Translations under genes and position numbers: made by a program
Shown: piece by piece, positions 8,095-15,263 of the stretch
Numbering within the stretch: the first letter of the stretch is position 1
Layout: each line of letters opens with the position of its first letter
From: Candidatus Rokuibacteriota bacterium
Lineage (GTDB): Bacteria > Methylomirabilota > Methylomirabilia > Rokubacteriales > CSP1-6
Reading direction: 5' to 3'
Assembly: GCA_003220225.1 (NCBI GenBank)
Contig: QHRU01000053.1
Coordinates: 1-57,008 of the forward strand
Length of the DNA: 57,008 nt
Notes under the pieces: model-generated
Databases searched by the model: none
What the model saw: only the letters and a program-made list of their open reading frames with translations
What the model was told of the DNA's origin: nothing

Positions 8095-9477
8095 CTAGCC
8101 GCCGAGGCGGTCCACCAGCGCGCGCGCCCAGGCCATCTTCGCGGGGTCCATCACCAGCTTCTCGCCGAACGGCTCGCCGAACGGGCGCGTGGCGTCGATG
8201 CCGAGCTTGGCGGTGACGCCGCGCTCGTCGGCGCTCGGGTCGAGCATCGCCCCGAGGCTGCCGGCAATCGTGACGAGATCCCGGTCGGCCTGCATCCGCG
8301 TGGCCACCGCCCACATGACGTCCGACTCGTCGAGCACGTCGATGTCGTCGTCGACCACGATCACGAGCTTCAGGTAATGGTCCACGCCGAGCACGATCGG
8401 GATGACGTGCTTGGCCTCGCCGGGCCGGCCCTGCGTGATCGACACGTAGGCGCTGAACGACGACGTGCCGGACAGCGGCACGTGCACACCGGTGACGTTG
8501 GGGATCACACGCTGCAGCGCGTTCCAGATCTCGGCCTCGCGGACGAGCGCGAGCGTCGTGATGTGGTCGCCGGCGCGGCCGGAGCCGATCGACTGGAACC
8601 AGGGCGCCGCGCGCATCGCGAGCGCTTTGGCCTGGAAGACGTGCTCGGTCGAGCGGCGCGAGAAGTAGCCGGTGAACTCGCCGAACGGCCCTTCGGGCTC
8701 GCGCACGCCGGGCAGGATCTCGCCCTCGATGACGATCTCGGCCGCCGCCGGCACGGCGAGATCGATCGTCGCGCACGCCGCGACCTCCAGCGGCTCGCCG
8801 AAGAGTCCGCCGACCACCTCGAACTTGCCGACGTCGGCGGGTGGGTAGGCGAGCGAGCCCATGGAGACGAGCGGGTGCAGGCCGAGCGCGATCGCGCACG
8901 GCAGCGCCTCGCCGCGCGCCTCGGCACGCCGTTGGTACTCGAACATCCGCCTGCGCGAGTGCAGGCTGACGCCCATGCGGTCGGCGCCCTTGACCTGAAA
9001 GCGGTGGTAGCCCTCCGTCTCGACGCCCGTCTCGGGATCGCGCGCGACGAGCATGCCGGCCGTGAGGTAGCGCCCGGCGTCGCCGGGGAAGTAGGTCGGG
9101 ATCGGCAGGCGGCGCAGGTCGAGATCGCGGCCGGTCAGCACGCGCTCGCGAAAGGGCGCGCGGGCCACGACGTTGGGCTTGATCGTGTCCTTGATGCGGC
9201 GCGCGTACTCCAGCGCCAGCCGCGGCTCCGGCACGCCCAGCGCCCACGCCAGCGCGCGGCGGCTGGCGACGACATTGGCGACGATCGGCATGTCGGCGCC
9301 GGCGACCTTCTCGAACATCAAGATCGGCCAGCGCCGGCGGCGCTCGTACTCCAGCACCAGCGCCATGACGTCGTAGTCGAGCGTCACGGGCTCCGTCACG
9401 CGCACGACCTCGCCGGGGAAGGCGCGCTCGTAGGCGGTTACGAAGTCACGGACGCTCTGTCCTGGCATCGGCGTCAC
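8095..9477 (-). CDS. UbiD-family prenylated-FMN decarboxylase
   Basis: Reversible (de)carboxylase that uses prenylated FMN on aromatic or alpha,beta-unsaturated acids. The 460-residue protein has normal length and the E-R-E catalytic set expected from the Fdc1/UbiD fold: R159 in YHRFQ, then E262 and E267 in PEGPFGEF. It starts with GTG at 9477, overlapping the stop of the upstream glutathionylspermidine-synthase-like gene as GTGA; an ATG three codons later is the alternative. No UbiX (FMN prenyltransferase) gene lies in the window. With nbaC and dienelactone hydrolase nearby, aromatic acid breakdown is the likely theme. Confidence 0.92.
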   Translation of the reverse strand: MTPMPGQSVRDFVTAYERAFPGEVVRVTEPVTLDYDVMALVLEYERRRRWPILMFEKVAGADMPIVANVVASRRALAWALGVPEPRLALEYARRIKDTIKPNVVARAPFRERVLTGRDLDLRRLPIPTYFPGDAGRYLTAGMLVARDPETGVETEGYHRFQVKGADRMGVSLHSRRRMFEYQRRAEARGEALPCAIALGLHPLVSMGSLAYPPADVGKFEVVGGLFGEPLEVAACATIDLAVPAAAEIVIEGEILPGVREPEGPFGEFTGYFSRRSTEHVFQAKALAMRAAPWFQSIGSGRAGDHITTLALVREAEIWNALQRVIPNVTGVHVPLSGTSSFSAYVSITQGRPGEAKHVIPIVLGVDHYLKLVIVVDDDIDVLDESDVMWAVATRMQADRDLVTIAGSLGAMLDPSADERGVTAKLGIDATRPFGEPFGEKLVMDPAKMAWARALVDRLGG

Positions 9478-10598
9478 CGGTCCTCGATGACGTGCGGCAC
9501 GAACGGCGACTCGTTGCGCGTGATGAGCCCCTCGCTCTCGCGGATGCCGACGCCGGCGGACTCCTGGTCCACGACCCAGCTGCCGACGACCGCGCGCCGG
9601 CCATCATACACGGGCAGCGCGAAGTACTGCTGGTAGACGAAGCCCTCGTCGCCGTACTCGCCGGGCTGCTCCTCGCCGCCCGTCGCCGTCCTCACCTCGA
9701 CGTTCTGGCCCTCGCGCCCGAAGCGCGGCTTCTTGACCCATTCGCGCAGGCCCGCGGGCTCGCGGAAGGCGGGCAGCAGATTGGGATGGTTCGGGAACAG
9801 CTCCCAGAGGATGGGCAGGATCGACTTGTTGGAGAGGATCATCCGCCACGGCGGCTCGATCCAGTACGGCAGGCCGGGGCTCAGATGGCTGGCGAACGCC
9901 TCGCGCAGCAGCCATTCCCACGGGTAGAGCTTGAAGAGGTTGAGGATCGGCCGCTCGTCGAGGTCCGTGAAGCCGCGGATGTGGTGCCAGCCGATGTCGC
10001 CCACGTGGAGGCCGATCGTCTGGTAGCCGGCCTGCTCCGCGGTGTCGCGCAGGTAGGTCACCGTCATGAGGTCTTCGACGTTCTCGGTGTGGGCGAAGTG
10101 GATCGGCTCGCGCAGCAGGTCTTGCAGCGACTGCCACTTCGCGATCAGCTTCTCGTGGATGGAGTTGAACTGGTCCGCGGCGGGAAACACCTCCTCCTTC
10201 CACTTCCACTGCACGACGGCCGCCTCGAGCAGCATCGTCGGCGTGTCGGCGTTGAACTCGAAGAGCTTCGGTGGCTCGCCCGTCCGGTAGCCGAGGTCGA
10301 AGCGCCCGTAGATGGACGGATGGTCGTCGTTCCACGAGGTCTCGATCAGCGGCACCGCGGCGTCGGGAATCGCCAGCTCGGCGTAGCGACGCTTGGTGAC
10401 GACGTGCTCGACGGCGTCGAGGCAGCGCGCCCAGAGCTCGTTGGTCGCCGTCTCGATCAGCTCCACGTCGGCCGAGGTCAGGCGGTAGTGCGCGGACTCG
10501 TTCCAGTACACCTCTCCGTGCGTGTGATGGAAGATCATGCCGACGGCTTCGGCCTTGGCCTGCCAGTCGGCGCGCGGGGCGATCGCGCGGCGCTCGAT
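9474..10598 (-). CDS. Glutathionylspermidine-synthase-like ATP-grasp protein (YjfC/YgiC type), AUC start
   Basis: Pre-ATP-grasp/ATP-grasp ligase of the family that includes the synthetase half of Gss, and E. coli YgiC and YjfC; the latter's substrates are unsettled. Family motifs include YGRFDLGY, PPKLFEFNADTPT and GREGQNVE. Homologues begin roughly MERVSITERPDW; the matching stretch here is IERRAIAPRADW, whose first codon is ATC at 10598. A GGGAGG site lies 9 nt before it, just inside the upstream gene's end. The first in-frame ATG (10538) would delete 20 conserved residues, and no ATG, GTG or TTG exists between the upstream stop and the ATC. 374 residues from AUC. Confidence 0.85.
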   Translation of the reverse strand: MERRAIAPRADWQAKAEAVGMIFHHTHGEVYWNESAHYRLTSADVELIETATNELWARCLDAVEHVVTKRRYAELAIPDAAVPLIETSWNDDHPSIYGRFDLGYRTGEPPKLFEFNADTPTMLLEAAVVQWKWKEEVFPAADQFNSIHEKLIAKWQSLQDLLREPIHFAHTENVEDLMTVTYLRDTAEQAGYQTIGLHVGDIGWHHIRGFTDLDERPILNLFKLYPWEWLLREAFASHLSPGLPYWIEPPWRMILSNKSILPILWELFPNHPNLLPAFREPAGLREWVKKPRFGREGQNVEVRTATGGEEQPGEYGDEGFVYQQYFALPVYDGRRAVVGSWVVDQESAGVGIRESEGLITRNESPFVPHVIEDR

Positions 10599-10603
10599 GG
10601 CGG

Positions 10604-10987
10604 CTAGCCTCCCGTGGTCGTGGTGACGCCGTGAACGCTCGTACCGAACCCGCCGCGCGTCGAGGCACCGCCGGGAACGGCGATCGCGTAGCCGCCGCTG
10701 TTGGGACGCGTGACGATGCCGTTGGACGGCGGGATCACACTGCCGCCGGCGGCGCGCTCGCCGAGGCGCGTGCCCTGGCCGCCGTAATACCAGACGTAGC
10801 GGCTGCCGATGGGGGCGCGGCCGGGCGTCGACGGCTGACCCTCGCAGTGAGCGTCGGGCACGACCTCCCAGTCGCGGGTCACGCAGCGCTGCGCCTCGAG
10901 GCGGTGGTCGGAGCCGCAGCCGAGCAGGATGGCGGCGGCGGCCACGCGCACGACGAGCGGAACATCGACGGTGGGACTGCGCCGCAT
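10604..10987 (-). CDS. Lipoprotein of the YjfM/YgiB (DUF1190) type
   Basis: Short lipoprotein (127 residues). The N-terminal signal ends in the lipobox LLGC (C24). The mature part is Gly/Ser/Thr rich and carries RGGFGTS near the C-terminus, the signature end of the DUF1190 family. In E. coli ygiB-ygiC and yjfM-yjfC pair the same two families, which supports the assignment although the protein is only about half the E. coli length. It begins 7 nt after the DUF350 gene and ends 5 nt before the AUC start of the ATP-grasp gene. Function unknown. Confidence 0.75.
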   Translation of the reverse strand: MRRSPTVDVPLVVRVAAAAILLGCGSDHRLEAQRCVTRDWEVVPDAHCEGQPSTPGRAPIGSRYVWYYGGQGTRLGERAAGGSVIPPSNGIVTRPNSGGYAIAVPGGASTRGGFGTSVHGVTTTTGG

Positions 10988-10994
10988 CCACGCG

Positions 10995-11207
10995 CTAGTG
11001 GATCGCGGAGGCGACGATCAGGGCGATGCTCAGCGCCATCGCGCCGACGACGATGGCCAGCGCGACGTTCTTTTCCTCGACGAGCTGGCGCCACAGGTGG
11101 TACGGCGTGAGCGCGTCGACGATCTTGAACGCCACGCCGAACACGACGATGCCCAGCACCGAGTAGACGAGCGCGGCCAGCACCGATCTCAGCGCCAACG
11201 CGTCCAT
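10995..11207 (-). CDS. DUF350 (YjfL-type) small membrane protein
   Basis: 70-residue protein with two transmembrane helices (about residues 8-30 and 46-69) separated by a polar loop, PYHLWRQLVEEKN. This matches a single DUF350 repeat. E. coli YjfL carries two repeats and sits directly before yjfM-yjfC, exactly the order seen here, so the three genes form a conserved module. Role unknown; the E. coli cluster belongs to a PspA-like membrane-stress region. Confidence 0.8.
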   Translation of the reverse strand: MDALALRSVLAALVYSVLGIVVFGVAFKIVDALTPYHLWRQLVEEKNVALAIVVGAMALSIALIVASAIH

Positions 11208-11225
11208 GAGCCCTCCGTCCCGTCG

Positions 11226-12344
11226 TCAGAAATGGAAGTGCGTGCCGAGCCCGAGGTACTCGATCTTCTCCCGGTAGAACTGGCCGTTGGGCGAGCGGCC
11301 CCTGAAGTACTCGATCAGGAGCTGCATGTTCCGCGTGGCCAGCACGCCGTCGAGCTGCACGCCGGCGCGCGCCGAGAAATCGACGGACCACGCGTTCTCC
11401 TCCCGGTGCTGGAGGTCCACGCCGGCGACCGGACGCCAGCGCTTGTCGCGCGCGGGCCACGGACTCGTGTACTCGAGACCGTACTGGATCGACCACGGCT
11501 TCAGATCCTGCGGATCCTGGTCGAAGAGGTAGCCGGTCCCTCCGTAGACCCGCACGAGATCGCCGAAGTCGTAGGAGAGCTTGAGGTCCACCGACTCGTA
11601 CGAGAGGTTGACGCGGTTGGTTTTCGTGCGCAGGAGGAACTCGTCGCCGAGGTGGCTCGACTGGTGGAAGACGCGGAGCATCGCCGAGAAGTCCGCGTAG
11701 CGGTACGAGAGGGGGAAGGCGACCAGATAGTCGGCGTTCACGAGGTCCTTGGAGAAGGCGTCGAGGTCGAAGACCGCGAACACGCCGGCCTGGACGCCGA
11801 CCTCCCACCAGCCGCGGCCCAGCCGGTCGCGATACAGCGCAAAGGTCTCGCCGAAGCTGACGGCGGCCACGTCGACCAGCTGCGGGTCGCTCAGATGGCG
11901 CTGGTAACCCGCGGCAAAGTGCGGCCAGCGCGGATCCGCGATCAGCGGCTTGAACAGCGAGCCGCCGGGCAAGAGCCCGCGCTGCCACTCCGACAGCACG
12001 CGCGCCGGCGGCGTGGCTGTCGGCTGGGACGCGACGGGCGGGGGCGGCGGCGGAGCGGCGCCGGGCTCGAGGATCTCCACGCGCGCCGCGCCGGGGATGG
12101 CCTGGAGCGCGGCGAGCACGCGCGCGCGATCGGCCCCGGCGAGGTCGGAGGCCTGCAGGGTGATCACGCCGTTCTCGACGCGCAGCGAGGGCGCGGTCAG
12201 CTTGAACTCGCGTTCCAGGATGGCCGCCGCATAGCCGGCGACGAAGGCGTCGTCGCGCGCGAGCGCTGCCGCGGGGGTGGGCGAGGCGAGGAGGAGGACG
12301 AGCCCGAAAAGGGCGCAGGCGAGGCGGCGCGCAGGCGGTCTCAT
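11226..12344 (-). CDS. DUF1207 outer-membrane-type protein with N-terminal BON-like domain
   Basis: 372-residue exported protein. A signal peptide (residues 1-26) is followed by a BON-like region (AILEREFKLTAPSLRVENGV), a Pro-rich linker (EPGAAPPPPPPVASQP) and then the DUF1207 body beginning LPGGSLFKPLIADPRWPHF. The body alternates aromatic and polar residues and ends in HFHF, typical of an outer-membrane beta barrel with a C-terminal Phe. The start 12344 gives a standard signal; the longer frame upstream runs into the cyclase gene. It is 8 nt downstream of the cyclase and probably part of the same transcript. Function unknown. Confidence 0.8.
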   Translation of the reverse strand: MRPPARRLACALFGLVLLLASPTPAAALARDDAFVAGYAAAILEREFKLTAPSLRVENGVITLQASDLAGADRARVLAALQAIPGAARVEILEPGAAPPPPPPVASQPTATPPARVLSEWQRGLLPGGSLFKPLIADPRWPHFAAGYQRHLSDPQLVDVAAVSFGETFALYRDRLGRGWWEVGVQAGVFAVFDLDAFSKDLVNADYLVAFPLSYRYADFSAMLRVFHQSSHLGDEFLLRTKTNRVNLSYESVDLKLSYDFGDLVRVYGGTGYLFDQDPQDLKPWSIQYGLEYTSPWPARDKRWRPVAGVDLQHREENAWSVDFSARAGVQLDGVLATRNMQLLIEYFRGRSPNGQFYREKIEYLGLGTHFHF

Positions 12345-12352
12345 GGCCGGCC

Positions 12353-13021
12353 TCAGTCGAGCGTCGCGAAGAAGCGGGCGGGCGCGCCCTCGGTCCCCGC
12401 GATCTTGTAGAAGGGCGCGGCGAAGTCGACGCGGCGCCGTGGCAGCGCGCCGAGATTGGTCAGCCCCTCCATGATCACCACGCCCGCGCCGAGGATCACG
12501 CGATGCATCGGAAAGTCCTCCGACGAGAAGTCGGGCAGCCGCGCGCAGTACTCCTCGAAGAAGTCGAAGCCGATGTTCTTGGCGCCCTTGGCCACCAGCC
12601 ACTCGGCCGACGCCGGCGGGAAGTACGGCGACTGCGTGAAGTAGTCGGGCCACTTGCCGTACATCGTGTCCGTCCAGTCGGTGCGCAGCAGCACGATGTC
12701 GCCCGCCTTCACGCTGTCGGCGCCGCCGCGCTTGAGGTCGTCGATGGTGATCTCGTGGTTGGCGCCGGCGAACGAGAGATCCACCACGAGCGCCTCGCCC
12801 ATCACCTGGTCGAGTGAGATCTCGGCCGTGGTGATGCCGTCCTTGAAGACGTGCAGCGGTGAGTCGATGTGGGCCCCGGTGTGCAGGCTCTGATGGACAG
12901 ACGACACCTGCCAGAAGCCCGGCCCGCGCCGATGCGGCGTGATCTGAAGCCGCATGTTGGTGGACGGCGGGCTCAGCGTCGCATCGTTGACCGTCACCGA
13001 CAGATCGACGTAGCGCTTCAT
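12353..13021 (-). CDS. Cyclase family protein (kynurenine-formamidase-like)
   Basis: Metal-dependent hydrolase of the cyclase/KynB family, whose members hydrolyse N-formylkynurenine, isatin or related amides and lactones. The 222-residue protein has the metal motif HTGAHIDSP (H47, H51, D53), and a later HRVILGAGVVIMEGLTNL segment that closes the active site. The start is set by a strong AGGAGG with 6-nt spacing. It heads the leftward gene run that includes the yjf-like trio and UbiD. With nbaC 11 kb away a kynurenine-type role is conceivable, but the two are not in one operon. Confidence 0.9.
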   Translation of the reverse strand: MKRYVDLSVTVNDATLSPPSTNMRLQITPHRRGPGFWQVSSVHQSLHTGAHIDSPLHVFKDGITTAEISLDQVMGEALVVDLSFAGANHEITIDDLKRGGADSVKAGDIVLLRTDWTDTMYGKWPDYFTQSPYFPPASAEWLVAKGAKNIGFDFFEEYCARLPDFSSEDFPMHRVILGAGVVIMEGLTNLGALPRRRVDFAAPFYKIAGTEGAPARFFATLD

Positions 13022-13081
13022 GCGGGCCTCCTAGCTGCGGGCCAGCCTAGCCGGGTGCGCGCGGAAGCGTCAAGGAAAGTT

Positions 13082-13345
13082 CTAGCCCTTCCTTTTATAT
13101 GGTCGCAGTTCCTCTCGGACAACCCTGCGAAGCGTGTGCTCCAGCGGTTCATGCGTCGTTGTCATGTACTCGCGAAGCGCCGCGTTGATCGCCGCCTGAT
13201 AGCTTCCGCCACCTGCGGCGTTGATTCGCTCGCGGAACCATGCCAGGACGTCGTCGTCCAGGCGGATCGTGATGCGTGTCTTACCCGGCTGGGCGGGAAA
13301 GACTGCGCCCCGGCGTCCTCGACTGAAGTCATACTCCTTCTTCAT
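13082..13345 (-). CDS. brnA: BrnA antitoxin (ribbon-helix-helix)
   Basis: 87-residue antitoxin and autorepressor. The ribbon-helix-helix core is KTRITIRLDDDVLAWFRERI (about residues 22-41), followed by the YQAAINAALREYM helix typical of BrnA. It overlaps brnT by 4 bp (ATGA), toxin first, as in known brnTA loci. It neutralises BrnT and with it should bind the palindrome at 13621-13638. Start and length agree with the family. Confidence 0.92.
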   Translation of the reverse strand: MKKEYDFSRGRRGAVFPAQPGKTRITIRLDDDVLAWFRERINAAGGGSYQAAINAALREYMTTTHEPLEHTLRRVVREELRPYKRKG

Positions 13346-13611
13346 CGATACTCCTCGTATTGTCGCCGTTCCCGTCGAGTCGCCTTCCGCGCGGAGATGA
13401 TCCGTACCGCTTCGCCACGCCAGGTATACACGACGACGATGGCACGCCCGAATGCGTCGACTCCGAGAGTCATGAAGCGCTCCTCGGCGGACGATTTGTC
13501 CGGGATCGTGATCGCGAAGACGTCGTCAAATACGCTCACCGCACCGGCGAACCCGACTCCGTGTTTGCGAAAATTGACCGCTTCCTTGGCGGCGTCCCAC
13601 TCGGCCCGCAC
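13342..13611 (-). CDS. brnT: BrnT toxin (RelE-fold ribonuclease)
   Basis: 89-residue type II toxin that cleaves mRNA and stops translation until antitoxin is restored. Features are WDAAKEAVNFRKHGVGF at residues 5-21, the DDVFAITIPD strand and RIISARKATRRERRQYE near the C-terminus, which holds the basic active-site residues. It starts with GTG at 13611, only 5 nt after a TATAAT -10 box, so the mRNA is probably leaderless. The pair is free-standing on the chromosome, with no plasmid or prophage genes nearby. Confidence 0.92.
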   Translation of the reverse strand: MRAEWDAAKEAVNFRKHGVGFAGAVSVFDDVFAITIPDKSSAEERFMTLGVDAFGRAIVVVYTWRGEAVRIISARKATRRERRQYEEYR

Positions 13612-13616
13612 GGGAT

Positions 13617-13645
13617 ATTATATGCACAAGTGTACATACGATCAA
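13617..13645 (-). promoter_or_regulatory. brnTA sigma-70 promoter
   Basis: On the minus strand TTGATC (13645-13640), a 17-nt spacer and TATAAT (13622-13617) form a near-consensus promoter. Transcription should begin around 13610-13612, i.e. at or within 1-2 nt of the brnT GTG codon. This is the best sigma-70 match in the window. Confidence 0.85.
13621..13638. promoter_or_regulatory. Candidate BrnA operator (18-bp imperfect palindrome)
   Basis: TATGTACACTTGTGCATA is an inverted repeat matching at 14 of 18 positions. It lies across the promoter spacer and touches the -10 box, the right place for the autorepression known for BrnA complexes. Confidence 0.6.
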
Positions 13646-13651
13646 CGAGCG

Positions 13652-14803
13652 TTAGCGGACGGCAAGAGCCCGAGCCATTCGCTCGAGCCCCTCGGTCAGC
13701 AGCGCGCGCGGTGCGCCGAAGTTCAGGCGGACGAAGCCCTCGCCGCCGGGGCCGAAGAGGCGGCCGTCGTTGAGCGCGACCTTCGCGCGCTCGAGGAAGA
13801 AGGTGAACGGGTCGGCGATCCCGGTCCCGCGGCAGTCGAGCCACGCGAGATAGGTCGCCTCGGGCGGCGCCAGGGTGACGCCGGGCAGGCGGCGCGGCAC
13901 GTCGTTGGCGAGAACGGTGCGGTTCGCCTCGAGGTAGCGCAACAGCGCCTCCAGCCACGGGTCACCCTCGCGGTAGGCGGCGACGGCGGCGGCGTGGCCG
14001 AGGACGTTGATCTTCGGCACGAGGTCGGCGACGGCGGCGGCGAGACGCTCGCGGAGCGTGGCGTTCGGGATGATGGCCACCGCGCACTTGAGCCCGGGCA
14101 GGTTGAACGTCTTGCTCGGCGCCATGAAGGTGAGCGTGCGCGCCTCGATCTCCGGCGAGAGCGTGGCGATCGGCACGTGCCGGCGGCCGTCGAGCGGGAG
14201 ATCGCCGTGGATCTCGTCGGCGATGATCCAGACGTCGCGTCGCGCGCAGGCGGCCGCCATGCCCTCGAGCTCCGCCCGCTCGAACACGCGCCCGACGGGG
14301 TTGTGGGGGTTGCAGAGCAGGAATGCGCGGGTGCGCTCACGCAGCGCCCGCGCGAACGTGCCGAGGTCCACCGTGTAGCGGCCGTCGGCGCCGCGCGTGA
14401 GCGCGTGCTCGTCACGCGTGAGACCGTGATTGCCCGCGGCGCGCAGGATGGGCGGGTAGACCGGCGTCTGCACGAGCAGCCCCTCGCCGGGGGAGGTGAG
14501 CGCGCGCAGCGCCAGGTTGAAGCCGGCGATCACGCCCGGCAGCGGCACCACCGCCTCCGGGCTCACGCGCCAGCCGTAGCGCTTGGCCACGCGCTCGGCC
14601 ACGACCTCGTGCAGCTCGGGCTTCTCCATCAGGTAGCCGAAGAAGCCGTGCTCCACGCGGTCGCGCAGCGCCTGCACGACGGCGGGCGGTGAGGCGAAGT
14701 CCATGTCGGCGACCCAGAGCGGCAGGACGTCGGGCGGGTACTTGCGCCACTTGTTGGAGTCAGAGGCGCGGCGATCGATGACGCGGTCGAAGTCGAAGGT
14801 CAT
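13652..14803 (-). CDS. PatB/MalY-type PLP enzyme (cystathionine beta-lyase / aminotransferase)
   Basis: Fold-type I PLP enzyme, 383 residues. The N-terminus FDFDRVIDRR...LPLWVADMDF is diagnostic of the MalY/PatB family. It also has NPHNPVGRVF (residues 165-174), ADEIHGDL (195-202) and the PLP lysine K231 in APSKTFNLPG. It most likely cleaves C-S bonds (cystathionine or similar) to release a thiol, ammonia and a keto acid. Its ATG overlaps the stop of a tiny upstream frame. The gene ends only 6 nt before the brnTA -35 hexamer. Confidence 0.92.
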   Translation of the reverse strand: MTFDFDRVIDRRASDSNKWRKYPPDVLPLWVADMDFASPPAVVQALRDRVEHGFFGYLMEKPELHEVVAERVAKRYGWRVSPEAVVPLPGVIAGFNLALRALTSPGEGLLVQTPVYPPILRAAGNHGLTRDEHALTRGADGRYTVDLGTFARALRERTRAFLLCNPHNPVGRVFERAELEGMAAACARRDVWIIADEIHGDLPLDGRRHVPIATLSPEIEARTLTFMAPSKTFNLPGLKCAVAIIPNATLRERLAAAVADLVPKINVLGHAAAVAAYREGDPWLEALLRYLEANRTVLANDVPRRLPGVTLAPPEATYLAWLDCRGTGIADPFTFFLERAKVALNDGRLFGPGGEGFVRLNFGAPRALLTEGLERMARALAVR

Positions 14804-14898
14804 CGCCCGTCGTCGCGCGGCGCCGTGCGTGGCACGACGTCCATGATCTCTGTGAAGCCGAGGGCGTCGAAGTCGATGAGGCCGGGGATGCCGGTCAT
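14800..14898 (-). CDS. Possible small ORF coupled to the PatB-type gene
   Basis: A 32-codon frame (MTGIPGLIDFDALGFTEIM...) ends with a TGA overlapping the PatB ATG (ATGA). Upstream in-frame GTG codons could add up to 6-9 residues before a TAG at about 14943. Composition is protein-like and less arginine-rich than shadow frames. I do not recognise it; it may be a coupled leader peptide or the C-terminal remnant of a lost gene. Confidence 0.35.
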   Translation of the reverse strand: MTGIPGLIDFDALGFTEIMDVVPRTAPRDDGR

Positions 14899-14970
14899 CG
14901 GTCCGGCCACGCCGGCCACGTCCTCATCGCCATGAGATGTAGGCTAGCCGTCGGACCCACAGAGCGTCAA

Positions 14971-14998
14971 GGAGAGTGCGCGCCGGAGAGTGCGCGCC
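14971..14998. repeat. Two tandem copies of a 14-bp unit
   Basis: GGAGAGTGCGCGCC occurs twice head to tail with no mismatch, 31 bp upstream of the -35 box of the LVIVD-gene promoter. It could be an activator site or simple slippage. Confidence 0.7.
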
Positions 14999-15029
14999 GG
15001 GCGGTGGCGCGCGCCCGACGCAACGCGGC

Positions 15030-15058
15030 TTGACAGTCTCACGAGCCGATCTTAGTCT
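15030..15058 (+). promoter_or_regulatory. Sigma-70-type promoter of the LVIVD gene
   Basis: Perfect TTGACA (15030-15035), 17-nt spacer, TAGTCT (15053-15058). The predicted start near 15065 leaves about 200 nt of untranslated leader, unusual in a window where most first genes have almost none. Confidence 0.65.
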
Positions 15059-15263
15059 CCCCGCGCCTGGACTATTGAACCGGTCGCTCGTCGCTTCGCG
15101 CACGGAAGGGCTGAAGAGTTGCCGCACATTCGTCGTGCCTCACGCGCTCTCGGTCGGCGGCGGCGGCCTCATGACGCTGCTGGGCCGCGCAGCCCTCCGG
15201 CGGCGGGCGTTCTAAGTCCCTTTCCTTCCGAACACCCCCCTCATCTGAGAAGGAGAGATCGGG

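Larger units (their letters stand above)
14899..15263. other. Intergenic region and long leader of the LVIVD gene
   Basis: No convincing full gene. It holds the tandem repeat at 14971-14998, the promoter at 15030-15058 and a leader of roughly 200 nt before the ATG at 15264. Inside the leader a 14-codon frame (15171-15215, MTLLGRAALRRRAF) could be a leader peptide, but it has no clear ribosome site. Pyrimidine-rich sequence (about 15216-15243) lies just before the GAAGGAGAG ribosome site. Confidence 0.5.
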
